From: JBNKHH01 sp050290245
GTDB taxonomy: Bacteria; Pseudomonadota; Alphaproteobacteria; Rhodobacterales; Rhodobacteraceae
Reading direction: 5' to 3'
NCBI GenBank assembly: GCA_050290245.1
Contig: JBNKHH010000087.1
Coordinates: forward strand, 88,755-152,754
DNA: 64,000 nt
A program made the position numbers and the translations under genes. A model generated the notes under the pieces. That model was not told the DNA's origin. It saw nothing but the letters and a program-made list of their open reading frames with translations, and did not search any database. Shown here one piece after another: positions 1 to 8,272 of this stretch (positions are counted from its first letter, which is position 1; each line of letters begins with the position of its first letter).

Positions 1-423
1 GAGCTGACCTTGCCGGGCGTTGCCCAGTCGGTCGTTCTGACGCGTACGTCGGGGCGTGCCTCGGCAATGCCGGAGAGCGAGACGCTTGAGAATTTTGCGG
101 CCACCCGAGCGACGCTGGCCATTCACCTGTCAATCCACCGGCTTGACGATGTGATCGCTCGTTTGGCGCCTGCTTACGGCGAGGACTGTCCGGTCGCCGT
201 GGTCTTCCGCGCGAGTTGGCCGGATGAACAGGTCATCCGGGGGACCCTCGAGACGATTGCGGGCCTGGTTCCGGGAGATGTCAACCGAACGGCCCTGATC
301 CTCGTCGGCCCTGCGCTTCGCGGCGAAACGGATGTCCGCAGCGCCCTCTATTCGACCGAATACGACCGCCGTTATCGTCCGCAGAGCGCCGATAGCCCCT
401 TCAGTTCCCTTGCAGATGAGTGA
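1..423 (+). CDS. cobM: Precorrin-4 C11-methyltransferase, C-terminal part (cut by window edge)
   Basis: The reading frame is open from base 1 (first codons read ELTLPGVAQS), so the gene starts outside the window. The segment VVLTRTSGRASAMPESE is typical of CobM/CbiF, which uses S-adenosylmethionine to methylate C11 of precorrin-4 in aerobic-type cobalamin synthesis in the cytoplasm. About 140 residues are visible, roughly the second half of a family protein of about 255 residues, including the part of the class III methyltransferase fold that closes over the substrate. It is followed 54 bases later by cobB on the same strand, so it belongs to a cobalamin operon running left to right. Confidence 0.9.
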   Translation, partial: ELTLPGVAQSVVLTRTSGRASAMPESETLENFAATRATLAIHLSIHRLDDVIARLAPAYGEDCPVAVVFRASWPDEQVIRGTLETIAGLVPGDVNRTALILVGPALRGETDVRSALYSTEYDRRYRPQSADSPFSSLADE

Positions 424-477
424 GCCTGTGTTCCTTCGACGTCAGTTCGACATCCCTCCCGCCTGGAGGCACCTGCG

Positions 478-1788
478 ATGAGCGTGCCAGGCATCATGAT
501 TTCGGCTCCGAGTTCCGGCACAGGCAAGACGACGGTGGCCCTCGGGCTTTTGCGGGCCTTTGCCGACCGTGGACTTGTGGTCCAGCCATTCAAGAGCGGC
601 CCTGACTATATCGACCCGGCCTTCCACGAGGCGGCGGCGGGGCGGCGCAGTTTCAACCTGGACACCTGGGCCATGGGGCCTGAGTTGTTCGCCACCGTAG
701 CAGCCGAAGCCGAGGGCGCTGATATCGTCGTCGGCGAAGGTTCGATGGGGCTCTACGACGGGGTTGCTACCAGGGGCGCCAGCGGGTTCGGATCCTCTTC
801 CGAGACTGCGCGACGCATGGGCTGGCCAGTGGTTCTGGTGATCGACGTGGGCGGGCAGGCGCAATCGGCCGCCGCGACGGCACTGGGGTTTCGCGCCTAT
901 GGCGAGGGGTTGCCCTTTGCCGGGGTCATCCTGAACCGGGTCGCCAGCCCCCGGCACGAGCGTCTGGCGCGTCTTGGCATGGAAAAGGCGGGCATGCCGG
1001 TTCTCGGCGTTCTTCCGCGCCGGGGCGATCTTGCGTTGCCGGAGCGGCATCTCGGCCTGATCCAGGCGGTTGAGCATCCCGACCTGGACGCAGCGATCGC
1101 CGGATATGCCAAGTTTCTAAGCGAGAATGTCGATCTCGATGCCATCCGCGCAGCGGCGCAGGCTGTGTCTCACGCCGGTGCGGGGACTTTGCCGGAACCA
1201 CCCGCGCAGCGCATCGCCTTGGCGCGGGACGCGGCGTTTTCCTTTACCTACCCGCACCTTCTGGAGGGATGGCGCAGGCACGGGGCAGAGGTCCTGCCCT
1301 TTTCGCCCCTGGCGGACGAGGCACCCGATCCATCGGCGGATGTCGTCTGGTTGCCGGGTGGTTATCCTGAGTTGCACGCGGGCCGGATTGCCTCGGCTTC
1401 GCGGTTCCTGGATGGATTGCGGGCCCATGCCGAAGCCAGACCTGTGCATGGGGAGTGCGGTGGCTACATGGCGCTTGGAGAGGCGCTGATCGACAAAGAG
1501 GGCGTTCGGCACCGGATGGCCGGGCTTTTGGGGTTGGTGACCTCCTATGAAAAGCGGAAGTTCCACTTGGGGTATCGGCGCGCTGAGCTTCTGAACGCCA
1601 TGCCCGGTTTCGCCGAAGGAGCGGCGCTGCGTGGGCATGAGTTCCATTATTCAAGCATCCTTGAACAGCCGGACGAGCCGTTGGCGCGCGTCGCGGACGC
1701 CGACGGGGCGCCGGTGCCCGAAACGGGGTCGCGGCGTGGTACCGTCACGGGAACGTTCTTTCACATGATTGCCGAGGACAGAGCATGA
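478..1788 (+). CDS. cobB: Cobyrinate/hydrogenobyrinate a,c-diamide synthase
   Basis: A 436-residue CobB/CbiA protein. It amidates the a and c side chains of (hydrogeno)byrinic acid using glutamine and ATP. The N-terminal dethiobiotin-synthetase-like domain carries a P-loop (SAPSSGTGKTTV, residues about 7-18). The C-terminal domain is a class I glutamine amidotransferase with its nucleophile in ECGGYMALGE at Cys327 and a late HEFHYS segment. The start has a GGAGG ribosome-binding site at about 464-468. It overlaps the next gene by 4 bases (ATGA). With cobF in the same operon, the substrate is likely hydrogenobyrinate, the cobalt-free intermediate of the aerobic route. Confidence 0.95.
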   Translation: MSVPGIMISAPSSGTGKTTVALGLLRAFADRGLVVQPFKSGPDYIDPAFHEAAAGRRSFNLDTWAMGPELFATVAAEAEGADIVVGEGSMGLYDGVATRGASGFGSSSETARRMGWPVVLVIDVGGQAQSAAATALGFRAYGEGLPFAGVILNRVASPRHERLARLGMEKAGMPVLGVLPRRGDLALPERHLGLIQAVEHPDLDAAIAGYAKFLSENVDLDAIRAAAQAVSHAGAGTLPEPPAQRIALARDAAFSFTYPHLLEGWRRHGAEVLPFSPLADEAPDPSADVVWLPGGYPELHAGRIASASRFLDGLRAHAEARPVHGECGGYMALGEALIDKEGVRHRMAGLLGLVTSYEKRKFHLGYRRAELLNAMPGFAEGAALRGHEFHYSSILEQPDEPLARVADADGAPVPETGSRRGTVTGTFFHMIAEDRA

Positions 1789-2516
1789 CCGGGTTCGTCA
1801 GTTTCGTCGGATCGGGTCCGGGCGATCCCGAGTTGCTGACGCTGAAAGCGGTTGACCGCCTGAAACGGGCGGACGCCGTATTGTACGACGATTTGTCCGC
1901 CGGTCCGATCCTTGAACATGCCAATCCGGAAGCCGATCTTGTCAGCGTCGGGAAGAGGGCCGGGCGCGCCTCACCGCGCCAGGATCACGTCAGCCGTCTG
2001 CTGGTCGACTATGCAAAACAGGGCGGGCGTATCGTTCGTTTGAAGTCGGGCGATGGCGGTGTTTTCGGCAGGCTCGAGGAAGAGTTGCTGGCCCTGCACG
2101 GGGCGGCAATCGAATTCGAGATCATTCCAGGAATCCCATCAGCCTGTGCGGCCGCAGCGGCGGCGGGCATTCCACTGACGCGGCGACTGACGGCGCGGCG
2201 GCTTCAGTTCGTTACGGGCCACGATGTGACAGGGAAATTGCCCGAAGAACTGAACCTGGCTGCTTTGGCGGACGCCGCGGCAACAACTGTAGTCTACATG
2301 GGACGAAGGACCTTTGCCGATCTCGCCGAGATTCTCATGGCCCATGGCCTGCCGCCTGAGACACCCGCTTTGATGGCCGTCGGTGTTTCGACCCCCGAAC
2401 AAGCTTTGCAGCGCTCGAACGTGGCGGACCTCGCCGCGCAGCTGAGGGCCGAGCCGCCCGACCGCGCGCCGACCCTGATTCTGTATGGAGCTCTGGCCGA
2501 GGGTCGTAATGCGTGA
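1785..2516 (+). CDS. cobA: Uroporphyrinogen-III C-methyltransferase
   Basis: A 243-residue SUMT enzyme that methylates uroporphyrinogen III at C2 and C7 to give precorrin-2, the branch point from heme to cobalamin and siroheme. The SAM-binding N-terminus reads FVGSGPGDPELLTLKA, and VYMGRR and the PGIPSACAAAAAAGIPLT segment are typical of the family. The usual GGDPFVFGRGGEE loop is here SGDGGVFGRLEEE, a variant form. There is no CysG-type dehydrogenase/ferrochelatase domain, so this is a stand-alone biosynthetic CobA. It overlaps cobB by 4 bases and cobF by 8, which implies translational coupling. Confidence 0.9.
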   Translation: MTGFVSFVGSGPGDPELLTLKAVDRLKRADAVLYDDLSAGPILEHANPEADLVSVGKRAGRASPRQDHVSRLLVDYAKQGGRIVRLKSGDGGVFGRLEEELLALHGAAIEFEIIPGIPSACAAAAAAGIPLTRRLTARRLQFVTGHDVTGKLPEELNLAALADAAATTVVYMGRRTFADLAEILMAHGLPPETPALMAVGVSTPEQALQRSNVADLAAQLRAEPPDRAPTLILYGALAEGRNA

Positions 2517-3243
2517 ACTGCTGGTCATCGGGATCGGGGCGGGCAATCCCGATCACCTTACGCGCCAGGGTGCGCAGGCGATCCGTGAGGCCGATATAAT
2601 CCTCGTGCCGCGCAAAGGGGCGAAGAAAGACGATCTTGCCCAGGTGAGGCGCGACATCTGCGCGGAACTCGGCGCGGAAGACCGGCTGTGCGAGTTCGAT
2701 CTGCCGGTGCGTGCAGCAGAGGGCGAGTATCGCCAGCGGGTCGACGACTGGCATGATGCCATTGCGCGGGCCTGGACCGAAGCCTTGCCAAAGGATCCCG
2801 GCGTGGTCGCGCTTTTGGTTTGGGGCGACCCGTCGCTGTATGACTCGACCCTGCGGATCGCGGGGCGTCTTGACCCGCAGCCGCGCGTCAGGGTCATTCC
2901 GGGGATAACCGCACTTCAGGCGCTCACGGCCGCCCATGCAATACCCCTGAATGCCATCAATTCACCGATCACCATCACCACGGGGCGGAGGCTCCGCGAC
3001 GAAGGCTGGCCCTCTGGCGCCGAGACAGTCGCGGTCATGTTGGATGGCGAGTGCAGCTTCCGGCATCTGGACCCCGATGGGCTGGTAATCTGGTGGGGCG
3101 CTTTCCTGGGTATGGAAAACGAGGTGCTTTGCAGCGGTTTGCTGGCCGAAGTCGGAGAGCGCATCTTTGATCTGCGCCAGAAGGCGCGGAAAGATCACGG
3201 CTGGATCATGGACATCTACTTGCTGAAGGCAGCTGCCGGCTGA
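2509..3243 (+). CDS. cobF: Precorrin-6A synthase (deacetylating)
   Basis: A 244-residue CobF from the ATG at 2509. It methylates C1 of precorrin-5 and releases acetate, a step found only in the aerobic (oxygen-dependent) cobalamin pathway. The N-terminus LLVIGIGAGNPDHLTRQGA and the internal LLVWGDPSLYDSTLRI are characteristic. An in-frame ATG at 2485 exists, but the ATG at 2509 places the GxGxGNP motif at the normal distance from the N-terminus. It overlaps cobA by 8 bases and is the last gene of this operon. The following 335 bases hold the cobalamin riboswitch. Confidence 0.9.
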   Translation: MRELLVIGIGAGNPDHLTRQGAQAIREADIILVPRKGAKKDDLAQVRRDICAELGAEDRLCEFDLPVRAAEGEYRQRVDDWHDAIARAWTEALPKDPGVVALLVWGDPSLYDSTLRIAGRLDPQPRVRVIPGITALQALTAAHAIPLNAINSPITITTGRRLRDEGWPSGAETVAVMLDGECSFRHLDPDGLVIWWGAFLGMENEVLCSGLLAEVGERIFDLRQKARKDHGWIMDIYLLKAAAG

Positions 3244-3356
3244 CACGTGGGGACCTGGCGCTTGTCTGCAAAAATGGCCGGCGAGTCGAATTCTGTCAGC
3301 GAACCTGTGCCGAAAGGCATTGCAAACGCTGACAACGGCGGGTTAAATTAAATTGT

Positions 3357-3540
3357 GTCTGGTCTTGGTGAAGCATTCGGCAAGCCAGAGGGAATGCGGT
3401 GCGTCCATTTGGGCAATTCCGCAGCCGCCCCCGCGACTGTAAGCGGATAGTGCCTGCCCGGAGAGCCACTCCCTGAATACTGGGGGGAAGGAGGGCAGAG
3501 TGCCATGACCCGCAAGCCAGGAGACCTGCCGGGCACATGG
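3357..3540 (+). promoter_or_regulatory. Cobalamin (B12) riboswitch
   Basis: The conserved core is readable in order: GGGAATGCGGTG at about 3390-3401, the GCAGCCGCCCCCGCGACTG block at 3421-3439 with AAGCGG, the B12 box GAGAGCCACT at 3461-3470, GGGGGAAGGAGGGC at about 3483-3496, and ATGACCCGCAAGCCAGGAGA at about 3505-3524. It ends about 40 bases before cbtB. Downstream, CCGCC (about 3548-3552) can pair with GGCGG (about 3561-3565) next to the AAGGAGGT ribosome-binding site, so control of translation is plausible. Adenosylcobalamin binding would shut off cobalt uptake. Confidence 0.95.
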
Positions 3541-3578
3541 ATAAACCCGCCGTCGGGTAGGGCGGCAAGGAGGTAGGA

Positions 3579-3749
3579 ATGAATACTCAAGCAATCGTTT
3601 CGGCTAAGGCTGGTTCGGCACGTCTGGCAATGGTGTTTGCAGCGCTGATCGGCGTTGGAATTGTTACCCTGGCTGGGCATGTACAGGCCAGCGCGCTGCA
3701 TGACGCGGCTCACGACGTGCGTCACGCAACTGGCTTCCCCTGCCACTGA
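3579..3749 (+). CDS. cbtB: Cobalt transporter subunit CbtB
   Basis: A 56-residue protein (MNTQAIVSAK at the N-terminus, HDVRHATGFPCH at the C-terminus). One transmembrane segment spans residues about 15-36. The C-terminal H-x3-H-D-x2-H-A-x-G-F-P-C-H signature is that of CbtB, a small His-rich partner of CbtA proposed to bind cobalt at the membrane. It lies directly behind the B12 riboswitch, has an AAGGAGGT ribosome-binding site at 3568-3575, and is followed 4 bases later by cbtA. Confidence 0.93.
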   Translation: MNTQAIVSAKAGSARLAMVFAALIGVGIVTLAGHVQASALHDAAHDVRHATGFPCH

Positions 3750-3753
3750 TCCA

Positions 3754-4437
3754 ATGTTTTCACGCATATTGACCAGCGCGTTGATCGCTGGTGCCGCTGC
3801 GGGGCTGTGCGCCGCAGCGCTTCAACTGCTGTTCGTACAGCCGGTGCTTTTGCATGCCGAACTGTACGAGTCTGGTGACCTTGTCCATTTCGGTGGTGGC
3901 GCCAGCTTGGCGGCTGCGCCTGAGTTTCCGATGGACCTGATGCGGGACGCGCTGAGCGTCCTGTTTTCTATGCTGATCTACGCCGGATATGGCCTGGTTC
4001 TTGTCGCGGCCATGTCGTTTGCCGAGGAACAGGGCGCGACGATTTCGGCGCGCACCGGGATCATTTGGGGCGTTGCCGGGTTTATTGCGGTGCAGTTTGC
4101 GCCCGGCGTGTCGCTGGCGCCCGAGTTGCCGGGTTCTTCTGCTGCGGATGTTGGTGTTCGTCAGGTTTGGTGGTGGGCGACTGTCGTTGCGGCTGCCGTC
4201 GGCCTGTGGCTGATCGCCTTTGGCAGGAACTGGCCCTTGTGGGTGTTGGCCGTGGCCTTGCTGCTGGTTCCGCATCTGGTCGGTGCCCCCATGCCCGAGG
4301 AATACACCGGGCCGGTGCCACCTGAACTGGCTGCCTTGTTTGCCGCTCGCGCCTTGGGCATCGGGCTGGCCGCGTGGGTTTTGACAGGGCTTTTTGCGGG
4401 AATGTTGTGGTCGCAGAGCCAAGGCGAGGCGTCATGA
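3754..4437 (+). CDS. cbtA: Cobalt transporter subunit CbtA
   Basis: A 227-residue membrane protein with about six hydrophobic segments, starting MFSRILTSALIAGAAAGLCA. An early helix with LLFVQPVLLHAELYE and a late PEEYTGPVPPELAALFAARA loop are typical of CbtA. The family is predicted from B12-riboswitch association to import cobalt across the inner membrane; transport has been inferred more than measured. It starts 4 bases after cbtB and overlaps the His-rich gene by 4 bases (ATGA), so the three are one translation-coupled unit under riboswitch control. Confidence 0.9.
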   Translation: MFSRILTSALIAGAAAGLCAAALQLLFVQPVLLHAELYESGDLVHFGGGASLAAAPEFPMDLMRDALSVLFSMLIYAGYGLVLVAAMSFAEEQGATISARTGIIWGVAGFIAVQFAPGVSLAPELPGSSAADVGVRQVWWWATVVAAAVGLWLIAFGRNWPLWVLAVALLLVPHLVGAPMPEEYTGPVPPELAALFAARALGIGLAAWVLTGLFAGMLWSQSQGEAS

Positions 4438-4928
4438 ACCGCGCTTTGGCGATGCTGATCATTGGCCTTGTCTTCGGGGGTGGGTTGGGGTTTGTCCTGG
4501 CGGCGGCCGGCAGCGTGACGCTGGACGGCCATGACCACGCCACCGATCATGGCGCGATGGCACATGACTCGCATGAGGCCAGCGCGCACACCCATGATGA
4601 GGTTGTCATCCTGGCGTCCGGCCCCAATGCGCCCACACTGAGGACGCGAATGGCAAAGGACCCTGTCTCCGGGTGGAACCTTGAGCTGATCACGACCGGC
4701 TTCACCTTCGCGCCCGAGCATTCGGGACAGGATCACGTGGACGGCGAAGGCCACGCGCATCTCTACGTGAACGGTGAAAAGATCGCCCGTATCTACGGCC
4801 CTTGGATGCACGTGGGATCGTTGCCCGAAGGCGAAGTCGAGGTGCTGGTAACTCTGAACGCCAACGACCATCGCGCATTGGCCGTTGGCGACTCACCTCT
4901 GGCGGCGGCGATAACCATACAGAACTGA
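4434..4928 (+). CDS. His-rich membrane-anchored protein of the cbt operon, function unknown
   Basis: 164 residues. An N-terminal hydrophobic segment (residues about 4-24, signal peptide or anchor) is followed by a run rich in His and Asp (DGHDHATDHGAMAHDSHEA, about residues 30-48) and then a small beta-rich domain ending in HVDGEGHAHLYVNGEKIARI and YGPWMHVG. The His clusters suggest periplasmic metal binding, by inference cobalt delivery to CbtB/CbtA. ATGA overlap with cbtA puts it under the same B12 riboswitch. I do not recognise a named family with certainty. The GHAHLYVNG segment resembles small exported domains annotated as hypothetical in related bacteria. Confidence 0.8.
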   Translation: MNRALAMLIIGLVFGGGLGFVLAAAGSVTLDGHDHATDHGAMAHDSHEASAHTHDEVVILASGPNAPTLRTRMAKDPVSGWNLELITTGFTFAPEHSGQDHVDGEGHAHLYVNGEKIARIYGPWMHVGSLPEGEVEVLVTLNANDHRALAVGDSPLAAAITIQN

Positions 4929-4941
4929 CAGGCCGAAGGCC

Positions 4942-5283
4942 TCAGGCCGGCACGCGGACCGTCAGGCAATAACGCAGGCGGCCGCAGGGGCGGGCGTCCT
5001 GGATCCAACCGTCTGCATGGTCGAGATAGGCTTTGCAGGTGGCGGCAATGTCGGTTGCATCCTGTTCCGGATCGATCCCCGAAAAGACATAGCTGGCACC
5101 CCCGTCCATTTGCAGCGTCATTGCGACGGGTGCGTCGCATTTCTCAAGGCAGGGTGAAATGCCGACGGACACCGATCCGTTCAGACCGAGTTTCGACAGT
5201 TCCTGTTCGATTGGTCCAAGGGACACGGGTGCAGAGTTGCGGCATTCGCTGCAAATCAGGAGTCTGAGCATAGGCACGGGCAT
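4942..5283 (-). CDS. DUF1636 predicted metal-binding protein
   Basis: 113 residues of the DUF1636 family, a thioredoxin-like [2Fe-2S] ferredoxin fold by family prediction. Cysteines fall in LLICSECRN near the N-terminus, CLEKCDAPV in the middle, then CKAYLD and ARPCGRLRYC. It is cytoplasmic, with no signal peptide. It runs convergently into the cbt operon (13 bases between stops). DUF1636 genes are often found near cobalamin and cobalt genes, so a role in cobalt handling is a reasonable guess but unproven. Translation could also begin at the inner ATG at 5271 (MLRLLICSEC). Confidence 0.8.
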   Translation of the reverse strand: MPVPMLRLLICSECRNSAPVSLGPIEQELSKLGLNGSVSVGISPCLEKCDAPVAMTLQMDGGASYVFSGIDPEQDATDIAATCKAYLDHADGWIQDARPCGRLRYCLTVRVPA

Positions 5284-5419
5284 GGTCCGGGTTTTTGCCC
5301 AGAATGCGCCAAATCAGAAGGGATTGGAATGGCTGTCAAAGTCTTTGGGCGGGAATCGGGATTGCAGCGAGTCGGAAGATGGGACATGCCTGGATCGAGC
5401 GGGCGAAAAGGATGACTTG

Positions 5420-6091
5420 ATGATCGACGGGGTGATGGATGTCGGCAAGATCGTCGTCGCAGATCTGGTCCTTTCGGGTGACAATGCCTTGGTCATTGGC
5501 ATGGCGGCGGCGACGCTCAGTCCCGCCCTGCGACGTAAAGCCATTTTTTATGGCATGCTGGTCGCGGCCGTCATGCGTATCGTCTTTGCCGTTGTGGCGA
5601 CGAGCCTTTTGAATGTGCCGGGGCTGCTGTTTTTTGGGGCGTGCCTGCTGTTCTGGGTTTGCTGGCGTCTTTACGAGGAAATCCGCAGCGACATTGACGA
5701 AGAGGCAGCCCACGCTCTTGAGGCCGCTGAAGACCTTGAGGCGGGATATACCGGTGCGCCACGAAGGACGATGGCGTCTGCGCTGATCTCGATCACCATC
5801 GCCGATGTTTCAATGTCGCTGGACAATGTCCTTGCCGTGGCAGCCATCGCGGACGGAGACCGCGCCATGCTGGTGTTCGGCCTTGGCCTGGCCATCGTGC
5901 TCATGGCCTGTGCCGCGACGGTCGTCATGACGCTCCTGACCCGGTTTCCGTGGATTTCCTGGCTTGGCCTCATGATCCTGATTTATGTGGCCGGAGAAAT
6001 GCTTTACCGGGGATTCGTCGACGCGGACCTCGGCATCGGTCCCATGTTCGGGTTGTTTGAGGGATGGCCGACCGGCAAAGGCCCCCACTGA
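5420..6091 (+). CDS. TerC/YjbE-family integral membrane protein
   Basis: 223 residues with about seven hydrophobic segments. The two family repeats each carry a membrane aspartate-asparagine motif: LVLSGDNALVIGMA near residue 20 and ADVSMSLDNVLAVAA near residue 133. TerC proteins are linked to metal (often manganese) efflux and to loading of exported metalloproteins; the exact substrate here is unknown. The ATG at 5420 has AAGG about 8 bases upstream and matches the short N-terminus normal for YjbE-type members, whereas the open frame extends to 5159. It is divergent from the DUF1636 gene. Confidence 0.85.
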   Translation: MIDGVMDVGKIVVADLVLSGDNALVIGMAAATLSPALRRKAIFYGMLVAAVMRIVFAVVATSLLNVPGLLFFGACLLFWVCWRLYEEIRSDIDEEAAHALEAAEDLEAGYTGAPRRTMASALISITIADVSMSLDNVLAVAAIADGDRAMLVFGLGLAIVLMACAATVVMTLLTRFPWISWLGLMILIYVAGEMLYRGFVDADLGIGPMFGLFEGWPTGKGPH

Positions 6092-6112
6092 CACCGGGCG
6101 GCTGGCCTGGGA

Positions 6113-7444
6113 TCAGACGCTGTCCAGATAGAGATCGATACATTCCTGCTCGGACATGTCATCCATTTCGGCAAGCTCTTGCCGCTTGGTCATGACAAAG
6201 TTGCGGATCAGCTGTTTCGGCAAGAAACGAGCGATGTTCTTGTCGGTCTCAAACAGGTCGATGGCGCCACCCCATGTTGATGGAATCTGCTCCAGGTCAT
6301 GATCATAGGCGTTGCCGGTGACCGGTGCAGGAGGTTCAAGTTGGTCTTCGAGGCCGATCAGGGCCGCGCCGAGGATGGCTGTGAGGATGAGATAGGGGTT
6401 CGTGTCTCCGCCTGCCACGCGATGTTCGATCCTGCGTGCGGCCGTGGGGCCTGACGGGATGCGGATGGCGGCGGTCCGGTTCTCATAGGCCCATGCGACG
6501 CCTGTCGGGGCGTGTGCGTCGGGGACGAGCCGTTCGAAACTGTTGCCGTGCGGCGCGAAGATCAGTGTCGACGCGGGCATGGCCGCCAGGCATCCCGCGA
6601 CAGCATGGCGGAGCGCGTCGCTGCCTTTCGGGCCGCCGTCGTCAAAGATGTTCTTGCCGTCCGCGTCGAGGATCGAAAAGTGAACGTGCATCCCGTTGCC
6701 GGAAAAATCGGAATAGGGTTTGGCCATGAAACTGGCGGCAAAACCGTGTTTACGGGCCAGGCCCTTGACGAGGATCTTGAACAGCCAGGCGTCATCTGCG
6801 GTTTTCAGGGCCGGGCCATGGACGAGGTTGATCTCGTATTGCCCCATCCCGGCTTCGGATATGGCCGTTTCGACCGGAATGTCCATCGCATGACATGCGT
6901 CGTAGAGTTCCGAAAAGAACTCATCGAAGGCATCCAGGGCACGCAGACTCAGGATTTCGCCACCAAGGCGGCGCTTGCCCGAGCGGGGCGATTTCGGCGG
7001 GCGCAGCATCTCGGTGCTGTCGTCGATCAGGTAAAATTCCAATTCGACAGCCGCGACGATTTTCAGCCCATGGCTATCGAACCCGTCGAGAACGGCTTTC
7101 AGCGCGTGGCGCGGGTCGCCGGCGAAGGGTTTGCCTGAATCGGTGAACATCCACATCGGCAGCATTGCCGAAGGGGCAGAGAGCCAGGGCAGGGGCACGA
7201 AACCGCGATCGGTGGGTTTGAGGACTCCGTCACGGTCGCCGCTGTCGAAGACCAGAGGACTGTTCTCGATGTCATCGCCCCAGATGTCGACGTTCAGTGC
7301 CGACAGGGGCATCCGGGTGCCATCCTCGACCGCCTTTTCAGCAAAGCCAGCGGGCATCTTCTTACCCCGCGCCTGGCCATTCAGGTCAGCGACGGCAGTC
7401 GAAATCATGCGGATCTCGGGGTGTTCCTTCAGCCAGCTTTTCAA
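6113..7444 (-). CDS. Glutamine synthetase family protein (gamma-glutamyl-amine ligase type)
   Basis: 443 residues, the length of PuuA/GlnT-type enzymes rather than GlnA (about 470). The active-site strands are readable: VELEFYLID (about residues 133-141), SEAGMGQYEINLVHG, FMAKPYSDFSGNGMHVHFS with the substrate histidine, and RTAAIRIP. Such enzymes join the gamma-carboxyl of glutamate to an amine such as putrescine, ethanolamine or isopropylamine with ATP. It is the last gene of an ABC transporter operon, 3 bases after the permease stop, so it probably activates the compound that transporter brings in. The C-terminal tyrosine of the GlnA adenylylation loop is not evident. Confidence 0.85.
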   Translation of the reverse strand: MKSWLKEHPEIRMISTAVADLNGQARGKKMPAGFAEKAVEDGTRMPLSALNVDIWGDDIENSPLVFDSGDRDGVLKPTDRGFVPLPWLSAPSAMLPMWMFTDSGKPFAGDPRHALKAVLDGFDSHGLKIVAAVELEFYLIDDSTEMLRPPKSPRSGKRRLGGEILSLRALDAFDEFFSELYDACHAMDIPVETAISEAGMGQYEINLVHGPALKTADDAWLFKILVKGLARKHGFAASFMAKPYSDFSGNGMHVHFSILDADGKNIFDDGGPKGSDALRHAVAGCLAAMPASTLIFAPHGNSFERLVPDAHAPTGVAWAYENRTAAIRIPSGPTAARRIEHRVAGGDTNPYLILTAILGAALIGLEDQLEPPAPVTGNAYDHDLEQIPSTWGGAIDLFETDKNIARFLPKQLIRNFVMTKRQELAEMDDMSEQECIDLYLDSV

Positions 7445-7447
7445 TGG

Positions 7448-8272
7448 TCACCTGATGATCTGGGGGCGATAGCGGATTTTCTCGGTCCGGTCTGGCATGT
7501 GTCTGTTCAGTCGGTTGTTCACGAAGCCAAAGGTGGCGATGACGGTAAGCGTCAGAAGGATGAAAAAACCCGCGACAATCGGATAGGGGATGAACGGGTT
7601 GAAGGTCTTGTCGGCGAAATAGTTGGCATAGTAAAGCGCATCTCCGCGTTGCTGCCAGGCGGGGAAGCCCGAGAAGAAGACCAAAGTCGTCGCGTGGAAC
7701 AGAAAGATCGCCTCGTTCGTATAGGCCGGCCAGGCCAACCGCAGCATGGTCGGAAATGTGATGCGGCGAAACCGGCTCCATCCCGTCATTCCATAGGCAT
7801 CGGCAGCCTCGACGTCGCCCTTGGGTATGGACCGGAGGGCGCCATAGAAAATTTCCGCGGAATAGGCCGAGGTATTGAGGAAAAGGACGATCAGCGCCCC
7901 GGCCCAAGCCTTGGTCAGCCAGCGCGTTTCGGCGGTCATGCCAAAAATTTCGATGCCTTCGCGCGGCAAAAGGACCAGGGCCTCGTAGGCGAGGAAAAAC
8001 TGGATAAAAAGAGGAGACCCCCGGAAGACAAAGACGAACCATTCGGCAGGCTTACGTATCCAGGGCGAGGCTGCCGACTTGGCGAGCGCAACTGTTGTGG
8101 CAAGGAAAAAGCCGGACGCCAGTGCAAGAACGCCGAAGTAGACGTTCCAAAGCATGCCTGATCCGATCAGCACGAATTGGTGGCAAAGAGTAATATCCGC
8201 TTTCGGCAATAGCCTTTCGCCGAACCCAATGGAGCGGAACGCATAGTCCGCGACGATATCCCAACAGCTCAT
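7448..8272 (-). CDS. Polar amino acid ABC transporter permease (HisM/GlnP type)
   Basis: 274 residues. Inner-membrane permease with about five hydrophobic segments and the EAA loop DVEAADAYGMTGWSRFRRI, which contacts the ATPase. N-terminal MSCWDIVADYAF overlaps the stop of the first permease gene by 4 bases (ATGA), which sets the start at 8272 in preference to a longer open frame reaching 8407. The pair of non-identical permeases (HisQ/HisM arrangement) forms a heterodimer in basic and polar amino acid importers. Its gene is followed directly by the gamma-glutamyl ligase. Confidence 0.9.
   Translation of the reverse strand: MSCWDIVADYAFRSIGFGERLLPKADITLCHQFVLIGSGMLWNVYFGVLALASGFFLATTVALAKSAASPWIRKPAEWFVFVFRGSPLFIQFFLAYEALVLLPREGIEIFGMTAETRWLTKAWAGALIVLFLNTSAYSAEIFYGALRSIPKGDVEAADAYGMTGWSRFRRITFPTMLRLAWPAYTNEAIFLFHATTLVFFSGFPAWQQRGDALYYANYFADKTFNPFIPYPIVAGFFILLTLTVIATFGFVNNRLNRHMPDRTEKIRYRPQIIR

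Noticed and set aside
3295..3334. Inverted repeat GTCAGCG/CGCTGAC as a cobF terminator
   Set aside because: Long loop and no T-run. It may be chance or part of the riboswitch promoter region.
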